Source: a bacterium
GTDB taxonomy: Bacteria; Bacteroidota; Ignavibacteria; Ignavibacteriales; Ignavibacteriaceae
Length of the DNA stretch: 64,000 nucleotides
Direction: 5' to 3'
NCBI GenBank assembly: GCA_016716565.1
Contig: JADJWC010000003.1
Coordinates: 310,001 to 374,000, forward strand
The position numbers were made by a program, and so were the translations under genes. The notes under the pieces are model-generated. The model saw only the letters and a program-made list of their open reading frames with translations, was not told where the DNA came from and did not search any database. This document shows positions 7,470 through 16,906 of this stretch, in pieces (positions within the stretch are counted from its first letter, which is position 1; every line of letters begins with the position of its first letter).

Positions 7470-8723
7470 TTAATCCTTGAGACATCGAACACTAAACCCA
7501 AAGGATTTATCAGTGCTATATATGTAGATATCGCCACCCTCACTACCCAGACTCAAGATATACGCTTCGGACGAGCTCTCCGTAGAACCCCAAAAAAGAG
7601 TGCCTTCACCTAAACCGTAGAATACACCATTGCCATAACGGTAGCCCGCCAATAAAGCAGAGAATCCACTAATGTTTGTACCAGCACCACTACCTATTCC
7701 TTGTCCTACTGCTTTTAATGCATTGCCATCGTTGTTGACAGTTGCTCTAAGTGTAAGTAATTCTGATAAAGTTGGGATATGCCAGCCTGGAGGACAAATT
7801 CCTTGTGCATTTGACGTGATATACTGCATTGCTTCATTCCAATGATATAATCCACCATAAGTATTACAATTGTTTGGATCATTATTGTAACAGTATTTTT
7901 CTATAATACCATTGTTTGTTGCGTTCTGGCTTCCCGGTATATATATGCCCGCCTCAAGATTTTCTTTTAACCAACATTGAGTTCCTATCTTTACTGTGTG
8001 GTATGTTTTACCTTCATATAGAACTGTGGGACAATCAGGACAAAATCTCTCTATTGCCAAGTTTCCTAAGTCCAGAGTATCACTAGTTATACCTGGTAGA
8101 TTAGAAAATGTTTTTCTTCCAATAATTGAACTTGTTGCTACGAGACTATCTATTTTTGTTACTAGGTAAGTATTGTTGGATTTATTTAATGGAATATTGA
8201 TTGGACTCCCAATAGTTGTTAAATGTTGACTTCCATAAATCAACATCATTTTTTTTACAACCACGTATTTATCGTCAATGGTTATTCTTGAAATGTAAAA
8301 ACCATTGGGCAAGCCGTTCAATTCTATATCTATGTAATTTGTACCGGCATCAAAAGTCTTTTCGGTTACATCTAAAACTATTTGACCGAGCAGGTTAAAT
8401 ACTTCCACTTTAACAATTCCACTTACAGGTATGGTAATTACAAATCTTGTTGTTGGATTAAATGGATTTGGATAGTTATTGGATACTGAGTAACCTAATG
8501 GCAGGAATTCGTCTTGCACTGTGATAATATTATTAAATGTAAAGTATCCAGCTGTGTCCGAAGTCGTATTATAAACATTCGTTGTGATATAAAGCTGCAA
8601 TTCTATGTTTGCAAGCCCGACTCCATTTTCATCGACTAATTTTCCGATTACTATTTGAGGTTTAATTTCATTTGTAGAGAATGTTAAAAAAAATAGGGAC
8701 AAGGTTAGTAATAAATTTTTCAT
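7470..8723 (-). CDS. Secreted protein: carboxypeptidase-regulatory-like domain, internal sorting-like domain, C-terminal FISUMP domain
   Basis: 417 residues. Signal peptide at about 1-22; a carboxypeptidase-regulatory-like beta-sandwich (GKLVDENGVGLANIELQL, about 27-75); a type IX sorting-like module at about 84-165 (YPNPFNPTTRF, VEVFNLLGQ, NGFYISRI, VKKMMLI); then a FISUMP (Fibrobacter succinogenes major paralogous) domain from about 232 to the end, with YEGKTYHTVKIGTQCWLKEN, CPPGWHIPT and the closing GFSVRCLKD. Sorting modules are normally the C-terminus and are removed on secretion, so an internal copy is odd. The mature protein is probably surface-exposed; its ligand is unknown. An AGGA ribosome site lies before the ATG. 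Substrate or adhesion role cannot be deduced. Confidence 0.82.
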   Translation of the reverse strand: MKNLLLTLSLFFLTFSTNEIKPQIVIGKLVDENGVGLANIELQLYITTNVYNTTSDTAGYFTFNNIITVQDEFLPLGYSVSNNYPNPFNPTTRFVITIPVSGIVKVEVFNLLGQIVLDVTEKTFDAGTNYIDIELNGLPNGFYISRITIDDKYVVVKKMMLIYGSQHLTTIGSPINIPLNKSNNTYLVTKIDSLVATSSIIGRKTFSNLPGITSDTLDLGNLAIERFCPDCPTVLYEGKTYHTVKIGTQCWLKENLEAGIYIPGSQNATNNGIIEKYCYNNDPNNCNTYGGLYHWNEAMQYITSNAQGICPPGWHIPTLSELLTLRATVNNDGNALKAVGQGIGSGAGTNISGFSALLAGYRYGNGVFYGLGEGTLFWGSTESSSEAYILSLGSEGGDIYIYSTDKSFGFSVRCLKD

Positions 8724-8963
8724 ATTACATCCTTTTAAAAGTTGAAAGAGTTACTTTTAAAACTTCTGCTTCGGGAGAGTTTTCAAATTGTCAGCCAAGG
8801 GAAAAAAACGTAATCAAACTCTAACTCTCTCGGAGTAGAGAAATATTACTTCTATTAACTTGCTAATATTATAGAAGATAATCAATAGGTTGTTATTATG
8901 GTTCGTATTATTTTATTTATTACTAAATTTCTTTAGTCACTTGCAATAATGTATTAATTTTTA

Positions 8964-10058
8964 GTGCATTCATCAGAACCTAAACATAGAGTCATTTTTA
9001 TAGATTTGATGCGGGCTATTGCTGTAATTCAAATGGTGCAGGGGCATACAGTAAACGTATTGCTCGCAAATAATTTAAGAACAGAAGACCTGCCAATTTA
9101 TGCTGTGTGGCATTTCCTGAGAGGAATGACAGCCCCGATTTTTATGTTCACTGCCGGAACTGTGTTTACTTACCTTTTTCGTTCAGTAAGAAAACCTTTT
9201 CTGGAAAATTACAGAGTAAAAAAAGGATTACGCAGAGTAATCCTTTTATTGTTCATCGGATATTTGCTCCGTTATCCGGCCTGGACTCTCTTTGATTTTT
9301 CTCAGGTAACTGCAGCAGACTGGCAATCCTTCTTTACTGTTGATGTTCTTCATTTAATCGGAATCAGTTTGTTGTTTTTATTATTTATTTTGTTTGTGGT
9401 AGAGAAATTAAAATTAAACTATACAGCTACTTTTACTATCGCCGCTTCAATCGTTTTTTTAATTTCACCAATTACAGAAATAATAAACTGGATTGAAATA
9501 CTGCCTGCTCCACTTGCTGCATATTTTTATACTGGCTCAGGATCGTTGTTCCCGATTTTCCCTTGGGCTGGTTACGTAATTTCAGGAGGAGTATTAGGAA
9601 GTTATCTTGCTCAAAATCCGATGGTTTTTAAATCTGCCCGGTTCAGTATCTTAATTGGAGTTATTGGATTTTTATTAATGCTCTCTTCCTACCTGAGTGA
9701 TATAATCCTTAATTCTTTTTCTATAAGTATTGCAAATCCGCAGGTTACACCAGTGACAATTTTATTCAGGATGGGTTTTGTTCTTCTACTGACGTCTTTA
9801 GTTTCCTACATATCACTCAAAGTAGAACATATTCCACATTTAATCATTCTTATTGGTAGAAACACATTACTTATTTACGTGGTGCATCTGGTTATTCTGT
9901 ATGGAAGTACCTGGACACCCGGACTTGGATTAATTATGGGCCCAAGCTTGAGCGGCTGGCAATCATTTTTTGCAGCAATAGTAATGATAGCAGTGATGAC
10001 TTTAATGGTTCTAATGATTCACAAATTTAAAATCAGGAACAAAGAGCTGGTTACTTGA
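8964..10058 (+). CDS. Multi-pass membrane acyltransferase, DUF1624/heparan-alpha-glucosaminide N-acetyltransferase-like
   Basis: 364 residues with about ten predicted membrane segments. The N-terminal block VIFIDLMRAIAVIQMVQGHT and the following HFLRGMTAPIFMFTAGTVF are typical of the DUF1624 / HGSNAT-like and acyltransferase-3 superfamily, which move acetyl groups across the membrane to sugars or other acceptors. The conserved histidine in MVQGHT is the likely catalytic or acyl-carrying residue by family analogy. The start is GTG at 8964, forced by an in-frame TAA at 8955-8957; no clear ribosome site is seen. Acceptor unknown, and no glycan genes are adjacent to guide a guess. Confidence 0.75.
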   Translation: MHSSEPKHRVIFIDLMRAIAVIQMVQGHTVNVLLANNLRTEDLPIYAVWHFLRGMTAPIFMFTAGTVFTYLFRSVRKPFLENYRVKKGLRRVILLLFIGYLLRYPAWTLFDFSQVTAADWQSFFTVDVLHLIGISLLFLLFILFVVEKLKLNYTATFTIAASIVFLISPITEIINWIEILPAPLAAYFYTGSGSLFPIFPWAGYVISGGVLGSYLAQNPMVFKSARFSILIGVIGFLLMLSSYLSDIILNSFSISIANPQVTPVTILFRMGFVLLLTSLVSYISLKVEHIPHLIILIGRNTLLIYVVHLVILYGSTWTPGLGLIMGPSLSGWQSFFAAIVMIAVMTLMVLMIHKFKIRNKELVT

Positions 10059-10129
10059 ATCGAATGTAAAACTTAATTTTCCTTTTTATAAATTGATCTA
10101 ACAGATAAATAAAATTTTGAAATCAATTA

Positions 10130-11158
10130 ATGCGTAAATCCAAATCAACAGATCCAATTGCCAGTGAAGATGAAAAAAACTTTGAGCAATCGCTCAGACC
10201 GTTGAGCATAAAAGATTTCAGCGGACAACAGAAAATCACAGATAATCTTAATGTTTTTATTTCAGCTGCAAAAAAAAGGGATGAAGCGTTGGATCATTCA
10301 TTGCTCACCGGACCTCCTGGTCTCGGAAAAACTACATTGGCTTATATCATAGCAAACGAGATGGGAGTTAAACTGAAAGTCACATCCGGTCCCGTACTCG
10401 AAAAACCGGGAGATCTTGCAGGTATTTTAACCAATCTCGAAGAAAAATCTGTTCTGTTTATTGATGAAATTCATCGTTTAAGTCCTGTTGTTGAAGAATA
10501 TCTTTACTCTGCAATGGAAGATTACAAACTCGATATTATGATTGATAGCGGACCAAATGCTCGTACTATTCAACTCAGTTTACCCAAATACACTCTTGTC
10601 GGTGCAACAACCAGAGCCGGAATGTTAACTTCACCTTTACGTGACAGGTTTGGAATAAAATTCAGGTTGGATTATTATGAAGCTGACAGCATTCAAAAAA
10701 TAATTTTACGCTCGTCCAAAATTCTCAATGTTGAAATTGATGAAGATGCTTCTTATGAAATCGCTAAGCGTTCACGCGGAACACCGAGAATAGCAAACAG
10801 GTTATTACGGAGAACTCGGGACTTTGCTGATTATGACAACAAGAAAAAAATAGATATTGAAGTTGCTAAAAAAGCTTTATCTGCTCTTGAAGTAGATGAT
10901 TACGGATTGGATGAAATGGATAAAGAAATTATTCTGGCAATAATAGAAAAATATAATGGCGGTCCGGTTGGTTTGAATACTTTATCGGTTGCAGTAAATG
11001 AAGATCCCGGTACTATTGAAGAAGTGTACGAACCATTTCTTATTCAGCAGGGATTCATTCAAAGAACTGCCCGGGGAAGGGAAGCAACAGCACTCGCTTA
11101 TAAAAGATTCAATAAGAATAAATTCAGGGAAGGAGACTCAAAGTCTCTTTTTGAGTAG
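10130..11158 (+). CDS. ruvB: Holliday junction branch migration helicase RuvB
   Basis: 342 residues, the usual RuvB length. Walker A is GPPGLGKTTLA, Walker B is LFIDEIHRLS, sensor 1 is VGATTRAGMLTSPLRDRFG (which includes the arginine finger region), followed by RGTPRIANRLLRRTRDFA and the winged-helix C-terminal domain with GFIQRTARGREAT. The hexameric ring pumps DNA through the RuvA-Holliday complex during recombinational repair. ruvA and ruvC are not in the window, so ruvB stands apart from its partners. It is preceded by an acyltransferase and followed after 37 bases by the M1 peptidase gene in the same direction. Confidence 0.98.
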   Translation: MRKSKSTDPIASEDEKNFEQSLRPLSIKDFSGQQKITDNLNVFISAAKKRDEALDHSLLTGPPGLGKTTLAYIIANEMGVKLKVTSGPVLEKPGDLAGILTNLEEKSVLFIDEIHRLSPVVEEYLYSAMEDYKLDIMIDSGPNARTIQLSLPKYTLVGATTRAGMLTSPLRDRFGIKFRLDYYEADSIQKIILRSSKILNVEIDEDASYEIAKRSRGTPRIANRLLRRTRDFADYDNKKKIDIEVAKKALSALEVDDYGLDEMDKEIILAIIEKYNGGPVGLNTLSVAVNEDPGTIEEVYEPFLIQQGFIQRTARGREATALAYKRFNKNKFREGDSKSLFE

Positions 11159-11195
11159 TACTCAGTTTTAAACCTACCAATTGAAATACAATTTT

Positions 11196-13111
11196 ATGAA
11201 TATCCATTTAAAACAAATTCGAATAAACGTTTTTTTGATGTTAATTACCCTGGCAAATTATCCATTAATCTCCCAAGATGATTTATTCATTCCAAGAAAT
11301 ATACTGGAAGCATACGATAAAGAGACTCGATCATTTGATGGAAGGCCCGGACCAAATTACTGGCAGAACTCAGCCGATTATAAAATCGATGCGGAATTCG
11401 ATCCAATTAATTATACACTTACTGGCAGGGAAGAGGTGTTATATAAAAACAATAGTCCGGATTCATTGAATCGGCTTGTAATAAGATTATACCCAAACAT
11501 TTTTAAAAAAGGAAGTGCTCGAGATTATTCAATGGTTCCGGAAGCTGTAAACGAAGGAGTAACTATAAGAAATATAGGTATTGATGGACGTTCAATCAAT
11601 TTAGAGAACAGAAGCATTTTCAGAGTGACAAGCACTGTCGCAATTCTTTATTTACCAAGAGCAGTTCAGGCAAACTCGTCTGTTGAGATTTCAGTTGAAT
11701 GGAGTTTTACTTTACCAACTAAAGCGACTTTGAGAATGGGAGTTTATGATACAACAGCGGTTTTTCTTGGTTACTGGTATCCACAGATTGCTGTTTATGA
11801 TGATACCGAAGGCTGGGATTACTATAATTATAGCGGACAGGCAGAATTTTACAATGACTTTTCAAACTTTGAAGTTAAAATAACTGTACCTAATAACTAT
11901 GGCGTCTGGGCAACTGGCGAACTTCAAAATCCGGAAGAGGTTTTAGAAACAGAGATTGCAGAAAAATATTTTTTAGCGAGAAATTCTGATGAGGTAGTTA
12001 AAATTATTACTCCGGATGATTTAAATTCTTCAGCTATCTATAAAAATGAAGAAGAGAAAATACATGGTTCTACAAAGCTGAAAACGTAACAGATTTCGCT
12101 TTTGCTTTGAGTGACAAATATTTATGGGATGGTTTATCGGCTAGTACCGATAGTCCTGATAACAAATCAGTATTCATTCAAGCAGTATATCCTGTAACAT
12201 CTCCGGACTTTTATAATGTTGCTCAAGCCTGCAAAGATTTAATTAATCACTTCTCAGAGGAAGTTCCCGGAGTAAAATTTCCATTTCCATCCATCGTGGC
12301 ATTTAACAATGGAAGAGTGGGAGGAGGTGGAATGGAATTTCCAATGATGATTAATGATGGATCGCCGGATATTTGGGAGAATACAGTTTCATTAACTGCT
12401 CATGAACTCGCACATCAATATTTTCCTTTTTATGTCGGTACAAACGAAAAGAAATATGCTTTTATGGATGAAGGCTGGGCTGTCTTTCTTCCTTTCGATT
12501 ATATGGAGAAACTAACCAGTATCAATTCAAGATTGATTAGCAATGTCGGAAATTATGAATACATTGCAGGGACAGAAGATGATTACCCGGCGATGATACC
12601 TTCTGTTAATATGCCTTACAATTCGTACCGAAGCTCTGCTTACGATCGTTCTTCAATTTCGTATAACATATTGCGTGAATTACTTGGCGATGAAATATTT
12701 TTTAATGCATTGCGTGAGTACATCAACAGGTGGAAAGAGAAACATCCAACTCCTTATGATTTCTTTTTTACATTCAATGATGTTGCAGGACAAAACTTGA
12801 ACTGGTTCTGGAAGCCATGGTTTTTTGATAAAGGTTTTCCCGATTTAGCGATCGACAGAGTATTGATGAATGAAAAATCAGCTGAAGTAACGATAAAAAA
12901 AATAGGTAATATACCAACTCCGGTAAAACTTAAGCTGACTTATGAGGATGAATCAGTACAGGAGATATTTTTTCCAGCTGATACCTGGAAAAATGGCAAT
13001 AAAGAATTTTCAACAAGGATTGAAATAAACGGAACACTAAAACAAATCGAACTCGGTGATTTAACAATTCCCGATTCTGATCGTGAAAATAACTTGTTTA
13101 TAGTTCACTAA
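11196..13111 (+). pseudogene. M1 family metallopeptidase, broken by a -1 frameshift at an A-run
   Basis: Two adjacent frames encode halves of one secreted aminopeptidase of about 638 residues. The first (ATG 11196 to 12089) carries a signal peptide and the N-terminal M1 beta-domain; the second (to 13111) carries the GGGMEFPMM exopeptidase-type loop, the zinc site HELAH (TAHELAHQYFPF) and DEGWA with the third ligand glutamate. The break falls at AAAA 12057-12060. Adding one A there gives EEEKNTWFYKAENVTDFAFA, matching the family's W-x-F/Y-x-A-E-N-V-x-D-F-A block without loss. All catalytic residues are intact, so either the gene was inactivated recently or the base is missing from the assembly. 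M1 enzymes trim N-terminal residues from peptides. Confidence 0.85.
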
Positions 13112-13120
13112 GCGGAAAGG

Positions 13121-13543
13121 TTATTCTTCTTTTTTCTTTTTAGGTCTGCCTCTTTTTTTCGGAGCTTCCTCTACAGGTTTTTCTTCAGCAATCTCCTCCG
13201 TTTTTGCTGTTTCAACTTTCTCTTTCTCAACAACAAGTGATGGAGTTGAAGCAGGAACTTGAGTTATTGGTTCTTCTTTAATTTCCGGAACGGGAACTTC
13301 TTCTTTAATTTCTTTTATCTCTGGTTCTTTAAAAGCAATTTCCTGAACAGGAGGTTCTACAACTGCAACTGGAGTTACAAATTCTGGTTCAGATTTAACT
13401 GGCTTTTTTTGTTCGATTGGTTTTGGTTTGTCTTCGACTTTCTTTGCTATAACTATCTTTCGTCCACTTTTCCGCGTTCGGGTTTTTCCATATGAGTGGC
13501 GGAATCTTTTGCCCTTTTTTGATTTTTTATCACCTTTTCCCAT
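13121..13543 (-). CDS. bTHX (30S ribosomal protein THX) with long charged tail and AT-hook-like end
   Basis: 140 residues from ATG 13543, which has GGAGAG eight bases upstream; an in-frame ATG at 13615 lacks support. The N-terminus (GKGDKKSKKGKRFRHSYGKTR, residues 2-22) matches the short basic 30S protein bTHX, normally only about 25-60 residues in Bacteroidota. Here it runs into a Pro/Glu/Lys/Val-rich low-complexity tail (about residues 40-125) and ends with KKRGRPKKKKEE, containing an RGRP AT-hook core. bTHX stabilises the head of the 30S subunit. The tail is probably disordered; whether the whole chain enters ribosomes cannot be told from sequence. The gene ends nine bases from the convergent M1 gene. 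Confidence 0.72.
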   Translation of the reverse strand: MGKGDKKSKKGKRFRHSYGKTRTRKSGRKIVIAKKVEDKPKPIEQKKPVKSEPEFVTPVAVVEPPVQEIAFKEPEIKEIKEEVPVPEIKEEPITQVPASTPSLVVEKEKVETAKTEEIAEEKPVEEAPKKRGRPKKKKEE

Positions 13544-13693
13544 TAAATTCTCTCCACATTTTTTATGATGAAATATTGCCCTCACAATAATACTTTTCAA
13601 AGTGCAAAATTTCAAAGAGAATACGACCTCAAAACATATTTTATTCTGAGGGATGAGTTGTAATGCTCAGCAATAATTGCTTAAATGTGTCGA

Positions 13694-14404
13694 TTATTTA
13701 GCTTTTGAAGGGTTGAATACGCGAAAGGTAGTTATAAGCCAAATAAAATATGCAGTTAAAAAAATTATCCAGTTGAAATAAGTCGGTCTTACGGTTGTTA
13801 AATCTCCGGTTCCACTAATGATGATGCTGATACTATCTTCCATGAAAGTGAACAAAATAATCATCATTGATAATATGATAAATATCCAGTCCACCTTTCT
13901 AATTCTAAATTGTTTTTCTTTTACCAAAAAGTAACCTGTCACGATTAGCAGCAGAGAAATCAAAACTGGTGCAAGCACCGGTCCCCACCAGGGTAAAGGA
14001 ATAAGAAAAAGTATATCCCATTCAAATAAAGATTTTGGCCACTGAATAAAAACGAATAACCAGATATAATAGAAGATATCCCAGACTCCAAAAGCTATAA
14101 AAAAATATCCTGCTTTTTTCCACGCAGTATTGCCAGCCATTAAACCAATTATTATCAGCATCACAATAGTTGCAGCTTCTCTGCCAAGCTCTATGAAAGT
14201 ATACATATCTGGTTTGAAATTCATATCTCTGAGCAGATCTTTAATTCCATATAATCCTCTCAGATAAACAACAACAGCGGATTCCAGATAAGCCATTGCA
14301 ACCACAAATATGATTACCAGTATTAGGTTCTTTTCCTTTTGCAATTGAGTTATTTGATTCTTTTTATTGATGACCTGAAATTTTGATCTTATGATTAGCT
14401 GCAA
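13694..14404 (-). CDS. Multi-pass inner-membrane protein of unknown function
   Basis: 236 residues with about six or seven hydrophobic segments, at roughly 28-46, 75-93, 100-120, 133-158, 170-187 and 205-228. The region FGVWDIFYYIWLFVFI and an L-P-W-W-G-P-V-L-A-P-V motif on a loop are distinctive, but I do not recognise a named family. It is the third gene of the PP2C phosphatase-DinB unit and overlaps DinB by 41 bases if the ATG at 14404 is used. A TTG at 14344 would start just before the first membrane segment and remove the overlap, so the start is open. Confidence 0.6.
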   Translation of the reverse strand: MQLIIRSKFQVINKKNQITQLQKEKNLILVIIFVVAMAYLESAVVVYLRGLYGIKDLLRDMNFKPDMYTFIELGREAATIVMLIIIGLMAGNTAWKKAGYFFIAFGVWDIFYYIWLFVFIQWPKSLFEWDILFLIPLPWWGPVLAPVLISLLLIVTGYFLVKEKQFRIRKVDWIFIILSMMIILFTFMEDSISIIISGTGDLTTVRPTYFNWIIFLTAYFIWLITTFRVFNPSKAK

Positions 14405-14888
14405 ACTTTTCTATCTGTCTCCTGTGCCGAAGAATATGAACCACTGCGTGTTCGAGTAATTGTTCGAGATCATATTGCGGACCCCATCGGACTATCAATT
14501 TCACTTTCTGAATATCATCGTCTGAATATTCCCATTTGTCCTGTAATGTTTCAGAGGTATATGCCAGCATTTTTTCAAACTCTAATACAAATTCCTCCTT
14601 TGAAAGAACTCTTCTCTCAGGAGAACTTTTTGTAATACCGAACCAATCACGGATATAATCAGCATAAGCATAACCGGAATTCGTAACGTGTGAACAGATT
14701 GTCTGGACAGAACGGCAATCTTCATCTTTAGTTTCGGTATCAACAATTTTGACAAAGTCCGATTCGTTTATGTTCCCGATAAGATATTTAAATTCAGTTG
14801 CAGCTCTTTCATATTCATCCATCACGGCACCGATTCCGCCTTTGCGATAATTTTTTTTCATTTCTATGTTGTATTTCCTCTCAGTCAT
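14364..14888 (-). CDS. DinB-family (four-helix, possible metal-dependent) protein
   Basis: 174 residues predicted to be all-helical. The C-terminal block LLEHAVVHILRHRRQIEKF is the DinB/YfiT-type signature with conserved histidines; another histidine lies in TICSHVTNSGY. Together they give the three-histidine metal site of the superfamily. Members include thiol-dependent transferases (mycothiol, bacillithiol) and DNA-damage-induced proteins of unknown activity, so the reaction cannot be assigned. The start overlaps the phosphatase gene stop (ATGA), suggesting coupled translation. Confidence 0.78.
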   Translation of the reverse strand: MTERKYNIEMKKNYRKGGIGAVMDEYERAATEFKYLIGNINESDFVKIVDTETKDEDCRSVQTICSHVTNSGYAYADYIRDWFGITKSSPERRVLSKEEFVLEFEKMLAYTSETLQDKWEYSDDDIQKVKLIVRWGPQYDLEQLLEHAVVHILRHRRQIEKFAANHKIKISGHQ

Positions 14889-16123
14889 GATTTTGAACCT
14901 ATAATTAGTAATGTAATATCATCAGATGCGGGCTGACCGGCAGTAAATAAGTGAACATCGTGGAGCAGAGTTTGAATTGTAGATTCACTTTTAGCCATGT
15001 GTTTTTGGATTCTATCCATTCCATACTCTTCAAATGAGGTATTCATCGCTTCACTAACACCATCCGAAAATAGAAGTAACCTGCTTCCGGGCCTTATTTC
15101 AATTTTATTTTCCGCAAAAACGTAGTCCAATAAACCCAAAGGTACACCGGAATTTGTTTCCAGAATATTTATTTCTTTTGAGTTAATTAATAATGGTGGA
15201 AGATGACCTGCATTTGCAAAAGAAAAAGTACCTGATCGGGTGTCAAGAATTGCATATATCATTGTTACAAACCGTGTCTTTGGAAAATCCTGTATCAGAA
15301 TTTTGTTGACCTCAGTCAGTACTTTAGCAGGAGACAAACCTTTTTCTGCAAACATTCGTAAAATGCTCCGAGTTGAAGCCATTAAAAGAGCTGCTGCCAT
15401 TCCTTTGCCTGCAACGTCCGCTAAAACAATTCCCAGCTTTCCTTCATCTAATTGGATGTAATCGAACCAGTCTCCACCAACTTCTCTGCATGGAATGCAA
15501 AGTCCTTCAATTTCAAATCCCTGCAGCTCCGGTTTCCAATTCGGGAATAAAGACATCTGCACGGTCTTGGCTTCATCAAGTTCCCGAGACATTCTTTCTT
15601 TTTCTTCGCGCTCGATTTTAAATAATCTGGCATTTTCAATTGCGGTCGAAACGTGACCGGCCAAAGCTTCCAGAAGCTGAATTCTTTCAGGAGAGAAAGC
15701 ATTTTTTTCCTGATGTTGAAAATTAAATACTCCTATAAGTTGTCCCCGAATTTTCAGAGGAATATCAAGTTCCGAACATGTAGATTCTTCACTTACCTGG
15801 TAATACGGATCATTAGTTACATCTGGTGCGTAGTAAGTTTCGCCAATGAGTCCTACGTGACCAACCATTCCATATTCACCTATCTTAAATCTATCACCTT
15901 TTATATGGAAGTTTACAGTCCATCCTCTCACAGCAACAATTTCTAACTCGTTCGTTTCTTCAACCTTCAGCAATATTCCTGAACGAGAATACCCGAACGT
16001 CTGTGCAACATCGCTTACGACCTCTTCCAGGAGTGTTTCGAGATCTAAGATTGAATTAATCCTTTGAGCTACACGCTGAAGTAATAATAATTCCTTTATC
16101 TGCTGGTTTTGATTATCGGACAT
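14885..16123 (-). CDS. GAF-domain PP2C (SpoIIE/RsbU-type) serine phosphatase
   Basis: 412 residues: an N-terminal GAF sensor domain (about 20-165, beginning LQRVAQRINSILDLETLLEEV), a short coiled-coil linker (about 165-185, EREEKERMSRELDEA), and a SpoIIE-type PP2C domain with GGDWFDYIQL, ADVAGKGMAAAL, FANAGHLPP and LLFSDGVSEAM, which includes the metal-binding aspartates. Such enzymes dephosphorylate anti-sigma-factor antagonists in partner-switching pathways. No STAS-domain antagonist or anti-sigma kinase lies nearby, so the target is unknown. GAF may sense a small ligand or redox state. It is the first gene of a three-gene minus-strand unit. Confidence 0.9.
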   Translation of the reverse strand: MSDNQNQQIKELLLLQRVAQRINSILDLETLLEEVVSDVAQTFGYSRSGILLKVEETNELEIVAVRGWTVNFHIKGDRFKIGEYGMVGHVGLIGETYYAPDVTNDPYYQVSEESTCSELDIPLKIRGQLIGVFNFQHQEKNAFSPERIQLLEALAGHVSTAIENARLFKIEREEKERMSRELDEAKTVQMSLFPNWKPELQGFEIEGLCIPCREVGGDWFDYIQLDEGKLGIVLADVAGKGMAAALLMASTRSILRMFAEKGLSPAKVLTEVNKILIQDFPKTRFVTMIYAILDTRSGTFSFANAGHLPPLLINSKEINILETNSGVPLGLLDYVFAENKIEIRPGSRLLLFSDGVSEAMNTSFEEYGMDRIQKHMAKSESTIQTLLHDVHLFTAGQPASDDITLLIIGSKS

Positions 16124-16291
16124 TTTTTGATGTTAGTAATTAGATAGATAATAATTTCAGTTTTTTTACTTTAGACAAGTCAAGTATTTTTTAACCGATT
16201 CAGACACTCAGAAAAATTTCTATTAAATGAAGATTAAATTTTAATATCAAGATTAAGTCAATTTAACGTTGAAAAATATCAAACAAAAATA

Positions 16292-16768
16292 TCAGAAGAA
16301 TAACCAACCGTGGCTGCCTGCTGCTGCACCAATGATCGTAATTATGCTTAATATAAAAAGATGAAGATGCATTTTATAAATTCTTCTGTACGTTCCTTCA
16401 GGATCGATCTCTGCTTTTTCTCTCATTTTTTTATGTAGGAAAAGTGGTTCTAATACAAAAAGCAGGAGAGTAAAAATCAACCAGATTAAAACCATCAGAT
16501 GCATCCACCAATAAGAAATATCCAGAAACCTTTCCCACATATTTAATCTTGCTACCATATGAAATCCAGTTAGACCGACAAGTAAAGTTGTAATTCTCGA
16601 TTGTCTTGCGAATCTATGCTCGGCTTTTTCAAAAAAGTCAATTCTCTCTTCTTTTGATTTGAATTGTTTAACTGTTGGGAGAAGAACTGTTGTAACAAAT
16701 GCTACACCGCCAATCCATAATACAACACCAAGTATATGAAGGATCCTCGCAATAGCAAGATCATACAT
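16292..16768 (-). CDS. CopD-like four-helix integral membrane protein
   Basis: 158 residues with four membrane segments (about 9-29, 57-75, 85-107, 132-152). The opening YDLAIARILHILGVVLWIGG and the histidines H11, H46, H64 and H89 on or near helices are reminiscent of CopD / HemJ-type membrane proteins, in which helix histidines bind heme or copper. There is no adjacent copC or heme gene, so the assignment is to the fold rather than a function. It stands alone on the minus strand, with an AT-rich 168-base gap to the upstream PP2C operon. Confidence 0.6.
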   Translation of the reverse strand: MYDLAIARILHILGVVLWIGGVAFVTTVLLPTVKQFKSKEERIDFFEKAEHRFARQSRITTLLVGLTGFHMVARLNMWERFLDISYWWMHLMVLIWLIFTLLLFVLEPLFLHKKMREKAEIDPEGTYRRIYKMHLHLFILSIITIIGAAAGSHGWLFF

Positions 16769-16849
16769 TGTGAATACCTTTAGTAATGATTATTGATGAT
16801 TTATTTACAGAATGAAAATAATAAACTATTACAACTTCAGCCAATATAA

Positions 16850-16877
16850 ATAAAAAGACCACCGTGAAGGTGGTCTT
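16850..16877 (-). terminator. Intrinsic terminator for the minus-strand T9SS-type protein gene
   Basis: AAGACCACC (16855-16863) and GGTGGTCTT (16869-16877) form a perfect nine-base-pair stem with a GTGAA loop. Read on the minus strand it is followed by TTTTTATTT, so it terminates transcription of the gene ending at 16907. Confidence 0.85.
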
Positions 16878-16906
16878 AAAATGCATACGTCTCTGTTTAT
16901 CTAAGC

